A stretch of 64,000 bases of DNA from Arthrobacter sp. OV608 (lineage in GTDB: Bacteria > Actinomycetota > Actinomycetes > Actinomycetales > Micrococcaceae), in the NCBI GenBank assembly GCA_900110595.1, contig FOEZ01000008.1:1-64000 (forward strand), given 5' to 3'. Positions within the stretch are counted from its first letter, which is position 1, and every line of letters starts with the position of its first letter. The notes below the pieces were generated by a model that had not been told where the DNA came from, ran no database searches, and worked only from the letters and a program-made list of their open reading frames with translations. Positions 8,910 to 18,412 of this stretch are shown here, one piece after another. A program made the translations under genes and the position numbers.

Positions 8910-9917
8910 GTGCTTCAAACCAGCTCTTCGGCAAGGATCGAACCGGCGGAGCTGGCACGGGCGCAACAGGTTGCAGCCAACATTTCCAGGAGCTTCGACG
9001 CGAAGATGGTGGGGCAATCCCGGCTGCGGGAATCGCTGCTGGTGGGCCTGCTCACCGGCGGCCATATCCTGCTGGAAAGCGTTCCGGGCCTGGCCAAAAC
9101 CACGGCTGCCCAGACTGTCGCCGAAGCCATCAGCGCGGAGTTCCGGCGGATCCAGTGCACTCCGGACCTGCTGCCCAGTGACATTGTGGGGACGCAGATC
9201 TACGACGCCGCCAAGGGAACCTTCGTCACGCAGCTGGGCCCGGTGCACGCCAACATCGTGCTGCTGGACGAGATCAACCGCTCCAGCGCCAAGACCCAGA
9301 GCGCCATGCTGGAGGCCATGCAGGAACGGCAGACGTCCATCGGCGGCCAGGAACACCGGCTCCCTTCCCCGTTCCTGGTCCTGGCTACGCAGAACCCGAT
9401 CGAGCAGGAAGGCACCTACCAGCTTCCGGAAGCCCAGATGGACCGCTTTATGCTCAAGGACGTCCTGGATTATCCGTCGCCTGCCGAGGAGGCCGAGATC
9501 ATCCGTAGGCTCGACGCCGGAGTGTTCACCGACGAGCAGAAGCCGGCGGCCGCGGCGTCCCTTGAGGCGGTGGCCCACGCCCAAAGCATGGTCAAGCGGA
9601 TCTACATCGATCCGGCGGTCATCAACTACATCGTGGGGCTGGTCTACGTCACCCGGAACGCGCAGCAGTACATTGATCCGCGGCTTGCCGGCTTCATCGA
9701 GTTCGGTGCCAGTCCGCGCGCCAGCATCGCCTTCAGCCAGGCGGCACGCGCAGTGGCGCTCCTGCAGGGCCGGGACCATGTGATCCCGGAAGATGTGAAA
9801 TCGCTGGCCCACCGCGTCCTGCGGCACCGCCTCATCCTGAATTTTGAGGCAGTGGCTGAGCAGGTGCCGGTGGAAACGGTCATCGACGCCGTGGTCGCCG
9901 CCGTCCAGACGCCCTGA
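8910..9917 (+). CDS. MoxR-family AAA+ ATPase
   Basis: A 335-residue MoxR AAA+ ATPase. The Walker A region reads ESVPGLAKTTAAQT and Walker B IVLLDEINRS, both typical of MoxR; a QNPIEQEGTYQLPEAQMDRF block carries sensor residues. The GTG start follows AGGGGGAATC, whereas upstream in-frame starts lack a ribosome site. In the family, MoxR proteins act as chaperone-like ATPases that activate or assemble VWA partners. That fits the operon: DUF58, a short membrane protein, two VWA proteins and a TPR-like protein follow within a few bases of each other. Confidence 0.9.
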   Translation: MLQTSSSARIEPAELARAQQVAANISRSFDAKMVGQSRLRESLLVGLLTGGHILLESVPGLAKTTAAQTVAEAISAEFRRIQCTPDLLPSDIVGTQIYDAAKGTFVTQLGPVHANIVLLDEINRSSAKTQSAMLEAMQERQTSIGGQEHRLPSPFLVLATQNPIEQEGTYQLPEAQMDRFMLKDVLDYPSPAEEAEIIRRLDAGVFTDEQKPAAAASLEAVAHAQSMVKRIYIDPAVINYIVGLVYVTRNAQQYIDPRLAGFIEFGASPRASIAFSQAARAVALLQGRDHVIPEDVKSLAHRVLRHRLILNFEAVAEQVPVETVIDAVVAAVQTP

Positions 9918-9924
9918 GCCCGCC

Positions 9925-10797
9925 ATGACCAGCCTCCTTCACCGGGTGAAGTCGAAGATGGCCATCTTTGCGCACCGTAAGGCCCGCGGCATGCTTGACG
10001 GCGAATACGGTTCTGTTTTCCGCGGCCGCAGCCTGGACTTTGATGACCTCCGCGCCTATGTTCCGGGAGACGAGGTGCGCGATATCGACTGGAAGGCAAC
10101 AGCCCGCCACGGGTCCCCATTGATCAGGAGGTACGTGGCCGTCCGGCGGCAGACAGTCCTGCTCATCACCGATACCGGGCGCAACATGGCAGCCGAAGCA
10201 GCCGGCGGGGAAACCAAGAAGGACATTGCCATCATGGCGCTGGGGGTTATCGGGTACCTGGCCCACCGGCACGGCGACGTGGTGGGCCTGGTGTGCGGCG
10301 ACGCCCATAAAACAACATCCCTGCCGGCCAAAAGCGGCGAGGCGCACCTCGAACGGCTCCTGCGCCATGTCCATAACAACGCCACCATGGATTCTGCTGC
10401 CAGCCGGCTTGAGGACCAACTGGAGCATGTGGCCCGCACCGTCAAGGGCAGGTTCCTGTTGTTCGTTGTGGCGGACGAAATGGTAGCCACCCCCTCGCTG
10501 TCAGGGCTGCTCCGCCGGCTTCGGGCACAGCATGAGATCCTGTGGCTGACGGTCCGTGATGCGGATCTGACGGCGGAAGCGCCGTGGTTCAGCGTTCACG
10601 ATTCCTCGCCTCTGATGGGCCACCTGGCCCGGTCTCCGCGAGTGGCTGCAGCATACTCCCAGGCAGTGACGGACAGGGACTCCGGACGCACTGACATGCT
10701 GCGCCAGGCAGGGATCACCGGGGGTTCGGTCAGCGGGAGCCCGGAGGTCATCACGGAGCTGTTCGCACTCCTGGAAAGGCACCGGCGTGCAGGCTGA
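9925..10797 (+). CDS. DUF58 domain protein
   Basis: A 290-residue DUF58 protein. The signature YVPGDEVRDIDWKATARHG lies near residues 51-69, followed by LLITDTGRNM, a VWA-like strand with a degenerate metal site. The ATG is 7 bases after the MoxR stop. DUF58 proteins nearly always accompany MoxR and VWA genes, as here, and probably form part of the complex that MoxR remodels. The biochemical role is unknown. Confidence 0.88.
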   Translation: MTSLLHRVKSKMAIFAHRKARGMLDGEYGSVFRGRSLDFDDLRAYVPGDEVRDIDWKATARHGSPLIRRYVAVRRQTVLLITDTGRNMAAEAAGGETKKDIAIMALGVIGYLAHRHGDVVGLVCGDAHKTTSLPAKSGEAHLERLLRHVHNNATMDSAASRLEDQLEHVARTVKGRFLLFVVADEMVATPSLSGLLRRLRAQHEILWLTVRDADLTAEAPWFSVHDSSPLMGHLARSPRVAAAYSQAVTDRDSGRTDMLRQAGITGGSVSGSPEVITELFALLERHRRAG

Positions 10798-11254
10798 TCC
10801 CGAATTCCTCGGCCCGCTGCCGTACAGTCCGCTGTGGACGTGGACAGGGCTGGCCCTGCTGCTCCTGCTGGCCGCCTGGTACACGTTTGTTTTCGCCAGT
10901 ACCAGGCGTCCCCGGCCCAGCACCCCCGCCGGGTCGGGACCGCTCACCGACCTGCCGGCACTCCAATCGGCGTACCTGCAGCGGATTATTGACGTGGAAC
11001 GGGAGGCAGCCGCCGGAAACATCAGTACCCGCGCTGCCCACCAGCAGATCAGCCTCCTCCTGCGCCGCTTCGTCCGCGACGCCACCGGGGTGGACGCGCC
11101 GAGAATGACGTACGCCGACCTCGCGAGCCACCCGTTGCCCGCGGCCGCGAAGGCCGTCGGCGCGCTGTACCCGGGTGAGTTCGGGTCCGAGCCGCTGCCC
11201 GCCGTCGCAAGCTCTGCCGCGGCGGCACGCGAGGCGGTGCGCTCGTGGAGCTGA
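10787..11254 (+). CDS. DUF4381-like single-pass membrane protein
   Basis: A 155-residue protein with one membrane span (WTWTGLALLLLLAAWYTFVF, residues about 17-36) and a soluble C-terminal part. The GTG start overlaps the DUF58 gene by 11 bases. Its place between DUF58 and the first VWA gene is the usual place of DUF4381 proteins in MoxR operons; the assignment rests on context and topology more than on motifs. Confidence 0.72.
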   Translation: MQADPEFLGPLPYSPLWTWTGLALLLLLAAWYTFVFASTRRPRPSTPAGSGPLTDLPALQSAYLQRIIDVEREAAAGNISTRAAHQQISLLLRRFVRDATGVDAPRMTYADLASHPLPAAAKAVGALYPGEFGSEPLPAVASSAAAAREAVRSWS

Positions 11255-12276
11255 TGTTCTGGTGGGTGGTTCCCCTGGGTGCGGCCGTGGCAGGCCTCGC
11301 GGCCTGGGCGGCGTGGCGCCCGGGCAGGAACACAAGCGCACGACGGCGGCCGGCAGCCCATGCGGACAGGCTCACCCGCCTGCCCGAATACCAGGCCGCA
11401 CTGCGGCGGCACCGCCAGTGGCTGGTGGTCGCGGCAACTGCCTGCGGGGTCCTGCTGGCGTCAACCCTGCTCGCCGCCGCACGCCCTGTGAATGTGGACA
11501 CCGTCCGGCCGGAGCAGCACAACCGCGACATCGTCCTGTGCCTGGACGCTTCCGGATCCATGAGCAGCGCAGACGCGGAGGTGGTGGACGTGTTTGCCCG
11601 GCTGGCAGAGGACTTCGAGGGCGAAAGAATAGGCCTGACCATCTTCGACAGCACAGCCATCCAGGTCTTTCCCCTCACCGACGACTATGAGTACGCCAGG
11701 GAACAGCTGGCCCTGGCCCGTGATGCCTTCAACGGCAAACCCGGCACGTCCGGCTTCCTCGACGGAACCTGGAGCGGCCGCGGTTCATCCCTGATCGGGG
11801 ATGGCCTCGCCTCATGCATCACCAGCTTTCCACCCTCCCGGGACCCGGAAAACAGCAAGCAGCAGAACGCTGGCCAGCAGGGCAGCCGGCAACCGCGCTC
11901 GCGGTCGGTGATCCTGGCCACGGACAACTTTGTTTCGGGCGATCCCATCATGACCCTGCAGGAAGCTGCCGGAATGGCGAAGGAAAGGGAAGCCCGTGTT
12001 TATGCGCTGAACCCGGGGGACTTTGACTACGGCACCGACGCTGACCAGCCCGGGGCGCAATTGCGTGCGGCCGCCGAGTCCAGTGGGGGAGCCTATTACG
12101 CCCTGGACAGCCCGGACGCGGTGCCGGGCATTGTGCGGGCCGTGCAGGAAACGGAGAAGTCCACCCTGCAGGGCGCGCCGCGTGCCGTGGTCACCGACTT
12201 GCCCAACCTTCCGTTGGCCGTTGCGCTCCTGGCCGGCCTTGTCCTCGCTGTTGCGTCCTGGCGGCTCCGCCCATGA
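11254..12276 (+). CDS. VWA domain membrane protein (BatA-like)
   Basis: About 340 residues: two N-terminal hydrophobic segments, a VWA domain with the metal-ion site CLDASGSMSS, and a C-terminal membrane span (LAVALLAGLVLAVASW). The ATG at 11254 shares its A with the TGA of the upstream gene and has GTGGAG before it; a GTG at 11245 is the alternative. The VWA domain contains a Q/S/R-rich insert after SFPPSRDPENSKQQ that is probably a flexible loop. It is the first of two VWA subunits that a MoxR ATPase would act on. Confidence 0.85.
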   Translation: MFWWVVPLGAAVAGLAAWAAWRPGRNTSARRRPAAHADRLTRLPEYQAALRRHRQWLVVAATACGVLLASTLLAAARPVNVDTVRPEQHNRDIVLCLDASGSMSSADAEVVDVFARLAEDFEGERIGLTIFDSTAIQVFPLTDDYEYAREQLALARDAFNGKPGTSGFLDGTWSGRGSSLIGDGLASCITSFPPSRDPENSKQQNAGQQGSRQPRSRSVILATDNFVSGDPIMTLQEAAGMAKEREARVYALNPGDFDYGTDADQPGAQLRAAAESSGGAYYALDSPDAVPGIVRAVQETEKSTLQGAPRAVVTDLPNLPLAVALLAGLVLAVASWRLRP

Positions 12277-13319
12277 CACTGCAGCCGATCCTGCCGTGGT
12301 GGCTCCTCCTGCCCCTCACCGCCGCCGCACTGGTCTTCCTGGGCTGGCGGATCCTTTGCGAACGGAGGCGCCCCGGCCGCACTGGACGAATCCGGCGGGC
12401 CCTGCTGGTGCTGTTCGTGCTGACAGCAGCATTCCGGCCAGGCATCCCCGGCGGCTCCGCCCAGGCCGCTGCAGCGGACCTGAACGTCTTTTTTGTGGTG
12501 GACACCACCAGCAGCATGGTGGCCGAGGACTACGGCAATGCCGCACCGCGCCTCGCCGGCGTCCGCCAGGACATCATGGCCATCGCCGGGGAACTGCCGG
12601 GTGCCCGTTTTTCCGTCATCACCTTTGACACCGAAGCCCATGTCCGGATGCCCCTGACCACCGACACGTCAGCGCTTGACACCATTACCTCGATCCTCCA
12701 GCCGCAGGTCACGTCCTATGCCAAAGGCAGCAGCATCACGGCCGCCCGCCAAGTGCTCGCCGAACGCCTGTCCGCAGCCAGGGACAGCCACCCCGAGCGG
12801 CCCCGGCTCGTCTTCTACCTGGGCGACGGCGAGCAAACCAGCGGGAAGGAGCCGGAGCCCATGGCGCTGGATGGGGAACTGGTGGCCGGGGGAGCGGTGC
12901 TGGGGTACGGGACCTCCGGCGGCGGGCGCATGAAGGAGAACACCGGGATGGAGTCCGACGACGATGCCCCCTACATCCAGGACCGCACCGTAGATGCCGC
13001 CAAGGATGCGCTGTCCATCATTGATGAGGACAGGCTCCGGGAGGTCGCTGCGCGGCTGGGTGTGCCCTATGTGCACCGGTCAGCGGGGGACCCGGTCTCA
13101 GCCATGCTGCAGGAGGCGCGCGCCGGCGCCCTGGAACGAACGGAACAAGACGGCACCCTTGGGGGCCGGACCGAGTTCTACTGGCTTTTCGCTGCGGGTG
13201 CCTTCGTGGTGGGGTTGGCCGAGCTGATGGGCATCATCCGGCAGCTGCGCGAAGTGCGGCCTGCGGCCAGGCCCCTTCGTGCCGCACACGGCGGCCAGCC
13301 AAAGGATACGGCAGGATGA
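12273..13319 (+). CDS. VWA domain membrane protein (BatB-like)
   Basis: 348 residues with N-terminal membrane segments, a VWA domain whose metal site reads VVDTTSSM (Thr replacing the usual first Ser), and a C-terminal span near FYWLFAAGAFVVGLAELMG. It starts at an ATG overlapping the stop of the first VWA gene by 4 bases, so the two are coupled and likely made in equal amounts. Confidence 0.85.
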   Translation: MTLQPILPWWLLLPLTAAALVFLGWRILCERRRPGRTGRIRRALLVLFVLTAAFRPGIPGGSAQAAAADLNVFFVVDTTSSMVAEDYGNAAPRLAGVRQDIMAIAGELPGARFSVITFDTEAHVRMPLTTDTSALDTITSILQPQVTSYAKGSSITAARQVLAERLSAARDSHPERPRLVFYLGDGEQTSGKEPEPMALDGELVAGGAVLGYGTSGGGRMKENTGMESDDDAPYIQDRTVDAAKDALSIIDEDRLREVAARLGVPYVHRSAGDPVSAMLQEARAGALERTEQDGTLGGRTEFYWLFAAGAFVVGLAELMGIIRQLREVRPAARPLRAAHGGQPKDTAG

Positions 13320-14020
13320 GGCGCCGCCTGCTGGTGTGGTCGGCCCTTCCCGCTCTGCTGGTGCTGTTGGTCGCGGCGAAACTTCTCAGCCTCGACCCGC
13401 TTGCGGGGCACGCCGCGAAGGCCTTCGAAGCCAAGGACGCGGCCGCCGTCGGAATGGCTGCGGAGGCGCTCCAGGCCGCAAACATCGTGGAGCCGCACAA
13501 AGCGCCCTTCGCCGCCGGGGACGCCCAGGCGCTCGCCGGAAATTTCGGAGCTGCCCGGTTGCGCTTCGAGGAAGCCCTGGACCTTGCCCCGCCAGGCTCG
13601 CTGGATGCCTGCGTGGTGCGGCTCAACCTTGTCCTCGCCATCGAGCGGCTCGGTGACGAGAAGCTGCGTCTGGAGGATAGGGCGGGTGCCGCAGCCCTGT
13701 TTACCGAGGCATTGGAAGCCGCCAGCGAGGCCCCGGAGGGCTGTTTCGACGCGGGACCCTCCGCTGATGCCGGCCAAAAGCTAAAGGAGGCGGAAGGGCG
13801 CCTGAACGGAAAACTCGAGTCAACCAAGGGGTCCGCCGAGGATCAGGCAAACGCGGCGGAGGAGGGAGGACCGGACGAGCCGAAGGCCAAGTCGCCCGGC
13901 GAGGACCAGCTGCAGCAGTTGCAGGAGAGCGCCCGGGAGTCCCAGCGGGAACGCAACAGCGGACGGGAACGGTCGGACTACCTTGAGGACACCGCTCCCG
14001 GCGTGGACCGGCCCTGGTGA
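13316..14020 (+). CDS. TPR-like membrane protein ending the MoxR operon
   Basis: A 234-residue protein with an N-terminal membrane anchor (LLVWSALPALLVLLVAAKLL), a helical repeat region of about residues 35-150 that resembles tetratricopeptide repeats (ALAGNFGAARLRFEEALDLA), and a highly charged Q/E/R tail that looks disordered. It overlaps the preceding VWA gene by 4 bases. Position and layout match BatC-type partners of VWA proteins, but the repeat is only loosely TPR-like. Confidence 0.65.
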   Translation: MRRRLLVWSALPALLVLLVAAKLLSLDPLAGHAAKAFEAKDAAAVGMAAEALQAANIVEPHKAPFAAGDAQALAGNFGAARLRFEEALDLAPPGSLDACVVRLNLVLAIERLGDEKLRLEDRAGAAALFTEALEAASEAPEGCFDAGPSADAGQKLKEAEGRLNGKLESTKGSAEDQANAAEEGGPDEPKAKSPGEDQLQQLQESARESQRERNSGRERSDYLEDTAPGVDRPW

Positions 14021-14115
14021 CCAGCGGCCACAGGCGCAAAGGGGGAGCGGAGCGAAGAATATTCTGTTGCCGAACGAAACAAGGCGTAAGACTGCGTCTT
14101 AATTCGGGCGCCGAC

Positions 14116-14167
14116 TTGAAAGCTCCTCCGGCCGCTCATAGAGTTCTATACAAGTTACCGCGGTAAC
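14116..14167 (+). promoter_or_regulatory. metF promoter with palindromic operator
   Basis: TTGAAA (14116-14121) and TAGAGT (14139-14144) are 17 bases apart and fit a housekeeping promoter; TATACA at 14147 is a second possible -10. A perfect 14-base palindrome GTTACCGCGGTAAC (14154-14167) lies over or just after the predicted transcription start. That is the expected place for a repressor operator. The regulator is not identified. Confidence 0.5.
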
Positions 14168-14168
14168 G

Positions 14169-14221
14169 TGTCAGCGATCCTCCGTTGCGGAGGGTGTGGG
14201 TGCCCCCATGTGGGCCTGACA
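14169..14221 (+). ncRNA. Compact three-stem leader RNA upstream of metF
   Basis: TGTCAG/CTGACA close a 53-base element that encloses hairpin CCTCCG-TTG-CGGAGG and a short GCCC/GGGC stem, a three-way-junction shape. It lies in the 5' leader of metF, about 150 bases before the start codon. It lacks the conserved core of SAM-I and SAM-IV riboswitches, and no clear terminator or anti-terminator partner was found. It is a candidate cis-regulatory RNA only. Confidence 0.3.
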
Positions 14222-14368
14222 TTTGCTCACGGACAACTTCATTCCAGGCGTAACAGTCGCGGCTGCGTCCTTGTGGAGTTTTTTCGTGTTCCCCAAACTC
14301 AAATTCATTGCCGGTCCCCGTCCAGTTTCTGACAGGGAACCTCCAATGGCCCAAAGCCAAGGATGCAA

Positions 14369-15334
14369 ATGTCGCCACCAAGCCTTATCGACACACACCC
14401 GAATCTCTCCGAAGCCGCCCCCGTGGCGCTTTCCTACGAGCTGTTCCCGCCCCGTTCGCCGGCAGCCGCGGAAACGCTCTGGACCACCATCCGGGAACTG
14501 GAAACCACCGAACCTGACTACGTCTCCGTCACGTATGGTGCCAGTGGCTCCAACCGGGACACCGCCGTCGAACTTATCAACCGGCTCCTGCTCGAAACTA
14601 CCCTCCGGCCGCTGGCCCACCTGACCTGTGTTGGCAACACGCCGCAGGAACTGGCGGGCATCATCGGCGAACTGCTGGACACCGGGGTGCGCGGCATCCT
14701 GGCGCTGCGCGGCGATCTTCCCAAGGACGGCGGCGAACCCGTCGACGGAGCCCTGCGGTACGCCCAGGACCTGATCGAACTCATCCGCCGCGTAGAGCAG
14801 CGCCGTTCGGCACTGCTGTGCGCCGGGAAGATTGCGGTTGGCGTGGCGGCGTACCCCACCAGGCACCCGGAATCGCCGAGTGAGGAGCACGACGTCGAGG
14901 TGCTGCTCGCAAAGCAGCGTTCCGGCGCGGACTTCGCCATCACCCAGGTCTTCTTCCGTGCAGAACAGTACGCCGACCTCCTCACCCGGGCACGCCGGGC
15001 CGGAGTCACCATCCCCATCATTCCCGGCGTGATGCCGCTGACCAGCCTCCGCCGCCTCAAGCGGCTGGGTGAGCTGGCGGGCGTGGAGCCCGCAGCGGAA
15101 CTGATGGAACGCCTGGCCGCCGCGGACAACGACATCGAACGCCTCCACATCGGCGTCGATGCCACCGTGGACCTGGCCAACGCCGCACTGGATGCCGGCG
15201 CGCCCGGCATCCACCTCTACACCTTCAATGAACACCAAAGCGCACTGGAGGTGCTGGACAAACTGGCACTTCCCCGGCATTCCCGTTCCGGGATCCGGCG
15301 GGACGCGCTCACCCGGCGCCAGCTCGCCAGCTGA
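14369..15334 (+). CDS. metF: 5,10-methylenetetrahydrofolate reductase
   Basis: A 321-residue TIM-barrel flavoprotein that reduces methylenetetrahydrofolate to methyltetrahydrofolate, the methyl donor for the methionine synthase next door. Recognisable family blocks are FELFPPRS-like YELFPPRSPAA at the N-terminus, DYVSVTYGASGS, LTCVGNT, ILALRGDLP and ADFAITQVFF, then IIPGVMPL. The ATG at 14369 is preferred to the one at 14363 because AAGGA lies five bases before it. metE follows after 83 bases. A long leader with an operator-like palindrome and folded RNA precedes it. Confidence 0.93.
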   Translation: MSPPSLIDTHPNLSEAAPVALSYELFPPRSPAAAETLWTTIRELETTEPDYVSVTYGASGSNRDTAVELINRLLLETTLRPLAHLTCVGNTPQELAGIIGELLDTGVRGILALRGDLPKDGGEPVDGALRYAQDLIELIRRVEQRRSALLCAGKIAVGVAAYPTRHPESPSEEHDVEVLLAKQRSGADFAITQVFFRAEQYADLLTRARRAGVTIPIIPGVMPLTSLRRLKRLGELAGVEPAAELMERLAAADNDIERLHIGVDATVDLANAALDAGAPGIHLYTFNEHQSALEVLDKLALPRHSRSGIRRDALTRRQLAS

Positions 15335-15417
15335 CGACTTCCGCGAAGCACCCCGCGCTTTAGACCCTGGCTATAAAGCCCAAAGTTTCAAACCCAGCTC
15401 CTACCTGAGGATTTGTC

Positions 15418-17748
15418 ATGCCTGAAAACAACACGCCCTTCCCGTCCGCCTCACTCCTTGGCTACCCCCGTATCGGCCGGCGCCGCGAGCTCAAGAAGGC
15501 CGTCGAGGCCTACTGGGCCGGCAAGATCGACGCCGCCGCCCTGGACGCCGCTGCCAAGGACATCCAGCTGACCATCGCCAAGCGCCTGCAGGAGCTCGGC
15601 CTGACCGAAGCCGCCGCCGTGCCCGGCACCTTCTCCTACTACGACCAGGTCCTGGACACCACCGCGCACCTCGGCGCCGTGCCGGCCCGTTTCGGCAACC
15701 TCCTCAACGCTGAGGGACAGCTGGACATCGACGGCTACTTCACGCTGGCCCGCGGCAGCAAGGAACAGCAGCCGCTGGAAATGACCAAGTGGTTCGACAC
15801 CAACTACCACTACCTGGTGCCGGAAATCGGTCCGGAAACCGGGTTCACCCTCGCCTCCACCGCCAAGGTTGACGAGTTTGCCTTCGCCCTTGCCAACGGC
15901 ATCGAAACCCGCCCGTACCTCGTTGGCCCGGTCACCTACCTGCTGCTCTCCAAGGCTTCCGACGACGCCCCGGCCGGCTTCAACCCGCTGTCCCGCCTCG
16001 GGGACATCCTGCCCGTCTACGTGCAGCTGCTCGAGAAGCTGGCAGCAGCCGGGGCCGGCTGGGTCCAGCTGGACGAACCCGCCCTGGTGGTCGACCAGGA
16101 CACCCCGGCCGGTGACATCGAAGCAGCCGTGGCCCGCGCCTACGACGTCCTGACCGCAGCAGCCAACCGCCCGCAGATCCTCGTGTCCACCCCGTACGGC
16201 TCGCTCGACGGCCAGCTCGGCACCCTCGCAGCCACCAACATCGAGGCCCTTCATATCGACGTCTTCAAGGGCGCTGTCCCCTCCGCCGCCGCCCTGGCGG
16301 GCCTGGGCAGCAAAACCCTGGTTGCCGGCGTCGTGGACGGTCACAACATCTGGCGCAACGACCTCGCAGCCTCCGCTGCGAAGCTGGACGCACTGAAGGA
16401 AGCCGCCGGCACGCTCGCCGTTTCGACGTCCACCTCCACGCAGCACGTCCCGCACGACGTCGCCGAGGAAACCCAACTTTCCGAGCAGCTCCGCAGCTGG
16501 CTCGCGTTCTCCGACCAGAAGGCCGTGGAGGTCAAGACCCTCGCCGAGTACCTGGCCAACCCCGCCTCCGCCAAAGCAGCCATCGACGATGCAACGGCAG
16601 TGATCGCCTCCCGCGCCACCGCCGAAGGCGTCCGCCGTTCAGACGTCCGGGCACGCACCGAAGCCCTGACCGCCGCGGACTTCGCCCGCTCCGAGTACTC
16701 AGTCCGCGAAGCCGCCCAGGAAGAGTCGCTGCACCTGCCGCCGCTGCCCACCACCACCATCGGCTCCTTCCCGCAGACGTCGGAGATCCGTTCGGCCCGC
16801 GCCCGCAACAACAAGGGCGATCTCACTGATGAGCAGTACGAGAAGCTCATGAAGGACGAGATCAAGCGCGTTGTGGACCTGCAGGAAGAGCTGGGCTACG
16901 ACGTCCTGGTGCACGGCGAGCCCGAGCGCAACGACATGGTGCAGTACTTCGCCGAGAACCTCGAAGGCTTCGACGTCACCGTCCACGGCTGGGTCCAGTC
17001 CTACGGCTCGCGCTGCACCCGTCCGTCCATCCTGTGGGGCGACGTGACCCGAAGCGCCCCCATCACGGTGAAGTGGGCCGAGTACGCGCAGTCCCTGACC
17101 AGCAAGCCGATGAAGGGCATGCTCACCGGTCCGGTCACCATCCTGGCGTGGTCCTTCGTCCGCGACGACCAGCCGCTGGGCGAGACGGCCAACCAGGTCG
17201 GTCTGGCCCTGCGCGACGAGATCGCCGACCTCGAAGCCGCCGGCATCAAGGTCATCCAGGTGGACGAGCCTGCCCTGCGCGAGCTCCTTCCGCTGCGCAA
17301 GGCAGACCACGCCGAGTACCTGAAGTGGTCCGTGGATTCCTTCCGCCTGGCTACCGCCGGCGCGGCCGACGCCACCCAGATCCACACCCACCTCTGCTAC
17401 TCCGAGTTCGGCGTGATCATCGACGCGATCGACGGGCTGGACGCGGATGTGACCTCCATTGAGGCCGCCCGGTCCCGCATGGAGGTTGTGCACGACCTTG
17501 AGTCCCACGGCTTCGGCCGCGGCGTTGGTCCTGGTGTCTACGACATCCACTCGCCGCGCGTTCCCGGCACCGAGGAAGTGACTGAGCTGCTCAGCACCGC
17601 CGTGAAGCACGTTCCGTCCCGCCAGCTCTGGGTCAACCCGGACTGCGGCCTGAAGACCCGCGGCTACGTTGAGACCGAGGAATCCCTGCGGAACCTGGTC
17701 GAGGCCACCAAGACGGTCCGCGCCGGACTGCTGGAAGCGGCGAAGTAA
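15418..17748 (+). CDS. metE: Cobalamin-independent methionine synthase
   Basis: A 776-residue 5-methyltetrahydropteroyltriglutamate-homocysteine methyltransferase, the usual length. It contains two homologous barrels. The N-terminal half begins with [19 protein letters not shown]; the catalytic half has [26 protein letters not shown] and the zinc-site segments THLCYSEF and [11 protein letters not shown]. It transfers methyl from methyltetrahydrofolate to homocysteine in the cytosol. It is the second gene after metF, and the two form the last steps of methionine synthesis. Transcription ends at the strong hairpin after the gene. Confidence 0.96.
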   Translation: MPENNTPFPSASLLGYPRIGRRRELKKAVEAYWAGKIDAAALDAAAKDIQLTIAKRLQELGLTEAAAVPGTFSYYDQVLDTTAHLGAVPARFGNLLNAEGQLDIDGYFTLARGSKEQQPLEMTKWFDTNYHYLVPEIGPETGFTLASTAKVDEFAFALANGIETRPYLVGPVTYLLLSKASDDAPAGFNPLSRLGDILPVYVQLLEKLAAAGAGWVQLDEPALVVDQDTPAGDIEAAVARAYDVLTAAANRPQILVSTPYGSLDGQLGTLAATNIEALHIDVFKGAVPSAAALAGLGSKTLVAGVVDGHNIWRNDLAASAAKLDALKEAAGTLAVSTSTSTQHVPHDVAEETQLSEQLRSWLAFSDQKAVEVKTLAEYLANPASAKAAIDDATAVIASRATAEGVRRSDVRARTEALTAADFARSEYSVREAAQEESLHLPPLPTTTIGSFPQTSEIRSARARNNKGDLTDEQYEKLMKDEIKRVVDLQEELGYDVLVHGEPERNDMVQYFAENLEGFDVTVHGWVQSYGSRCTRPSILWGDVTRSAPITVKWAEYAQSLTSKPMKGMLTGPVTILAWSFVRDDQPLGETANQVGLALRDEIADLEAAGIKVIQVDEPALRELLPLRKADHAEYLKWSVDSFRLATAGAADATQIHTHLCYSEFGVIIDAIDGLDADVTSIEAARSRMEVVHDLESHGFGRGVGPGVYDIHSPRVPGTEEVTELLSTAVKHVPSRQLWVNPDCGLKTRGYVETEESLRNLVEATKTVRAGLLEAAK

Positions 17749-17760
17749 AACAACAGCAAG

Positions 17761-17804
17761 GGTTTCGACAGGCTCAACCACCGGTGGTTGAGCCTGTCGA
17801 AACC
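17761..17804. repeat. 44-bp perfect palindrome of the GTTTCGACAGGCTCAACCA type
   Basis: Two 22-base arms with no loop: the left arm starts GGTTTCGACAGGCTCAACCA and the right arm is its exact reverse complement. Sequences with this core are known as dispersed intergenic repeats in Arthrobacter and related genomes. It lies 13 bases after the metE stop, directly before the terminator. Only one copy was seen in this window. Confidence 0.75.
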
Positions 17805-17807
17805 AAG

Positions 17808-17846
17808 AACGGTGGCTGAGCGTCTGCTCAGCCACCGTTTTGGTTT
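17808..17846 (+). terminator. Factor-independent terminator of metFE
   Basis: AACGGTGGCTGAGC and GCTCAGCCACCGTT form a perfect 14-bp stem with the loop GTCT, followed by TTGGTTT. It ends metFE transcription and may also serve the convergent DUF2004 gene. Confidence 0.85.
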
Positions 17847-17860
17847 AAGTGCATCCCGCG

Positions 17861-18367
17861 TCAGGACTCCCAGACGATCTCGTCGTCCACGACGCCGTCC
17901 TCGTCCGCCGAGGCCACCAGGACTTCATCGGTGAAGTGCTCGCCCAGGGTGAAGTCCATCACAAAGTAGCGTTCGGGTTGGCCGGGGTAGATGCCCACGT
18001 GGCCGAGCTTCAGTGCTTTGAGGAACACTTCCTTGGTGAGCTGGCTCCGTTCCTGGACACCAAAAACCTTGTGCAGGTGCTCATCCTTGAGCGCGTTGCA
18101 GTGGAAATGGAGGTATTCCTGCGGGCTGGTGCCTTCCTGGTCCAGCTCCTCCGCGATCATGTCCCGCACCTCGTCCACCAGTTCGGGCAGGAACCGCAGG
18201 CGGTAATCCACCTTGCGCAGTGCCGCCTCGTCGAAGTGGTCGTGGGCGGTGATGTTCAGGTCGATCTCCAGCGGATGGCCCCGCAGCTCATGTTTGGCAG
18301 CGATGTTGTGATCGCTGCCGTGATTGAGCTCGATCTCGCCAAAGTGCTGGCTCGCTACCTTGTTCAT
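17861..18367 (-). CDS. DUF2004 family protein
   Basis: A 168-residue soluble acidic protein starting MNKVASQHFGEIELNH. The N-terminal segment and the ALRKVDYRLRFLPELVDEVRD block resemble DUF2004 proteins of actinobacteria. No signal peptide or membrane span. No function is known for the family. It is convergent with metE and sits beyond its terminator. Confidence 0.6.
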   Translation of the reverse strand: MNKVASQHFGEIELNHGSDHNIAAKHELRGHPLEIDLNITAHDHFDEAALRKVDYRLRFLPELVDEVRDMIAEELDQEGTSPQEYLHFHCNALKDEHLHKVFGVQERSQLTKEVFLKALKLGHVGIYPGQPERYFVMDFTLGEHFTDEVLVASADEDGVVDDEIVWES

Positions 18368-18412
18368 AGTTTCAACATAGACCCGAACAGCGGTGCATTC
18401 CAGCGTTCGGGC

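Noticed and set aside
14169..14260. SAM-I or SAM-IV riboswitch before metF
   Set aside because: The conserved core (GCAACC segment and kink-turn region) is absent, although the gene context invites this call.
14168..14332. 54-codon GTG frame with five Cys codons in the metF leader
   Set aside because: Mentioned as an idea but not annotated as a gene: there is no ribosome site, the Cys codons are not a run, and it overlaps the folded RNA.
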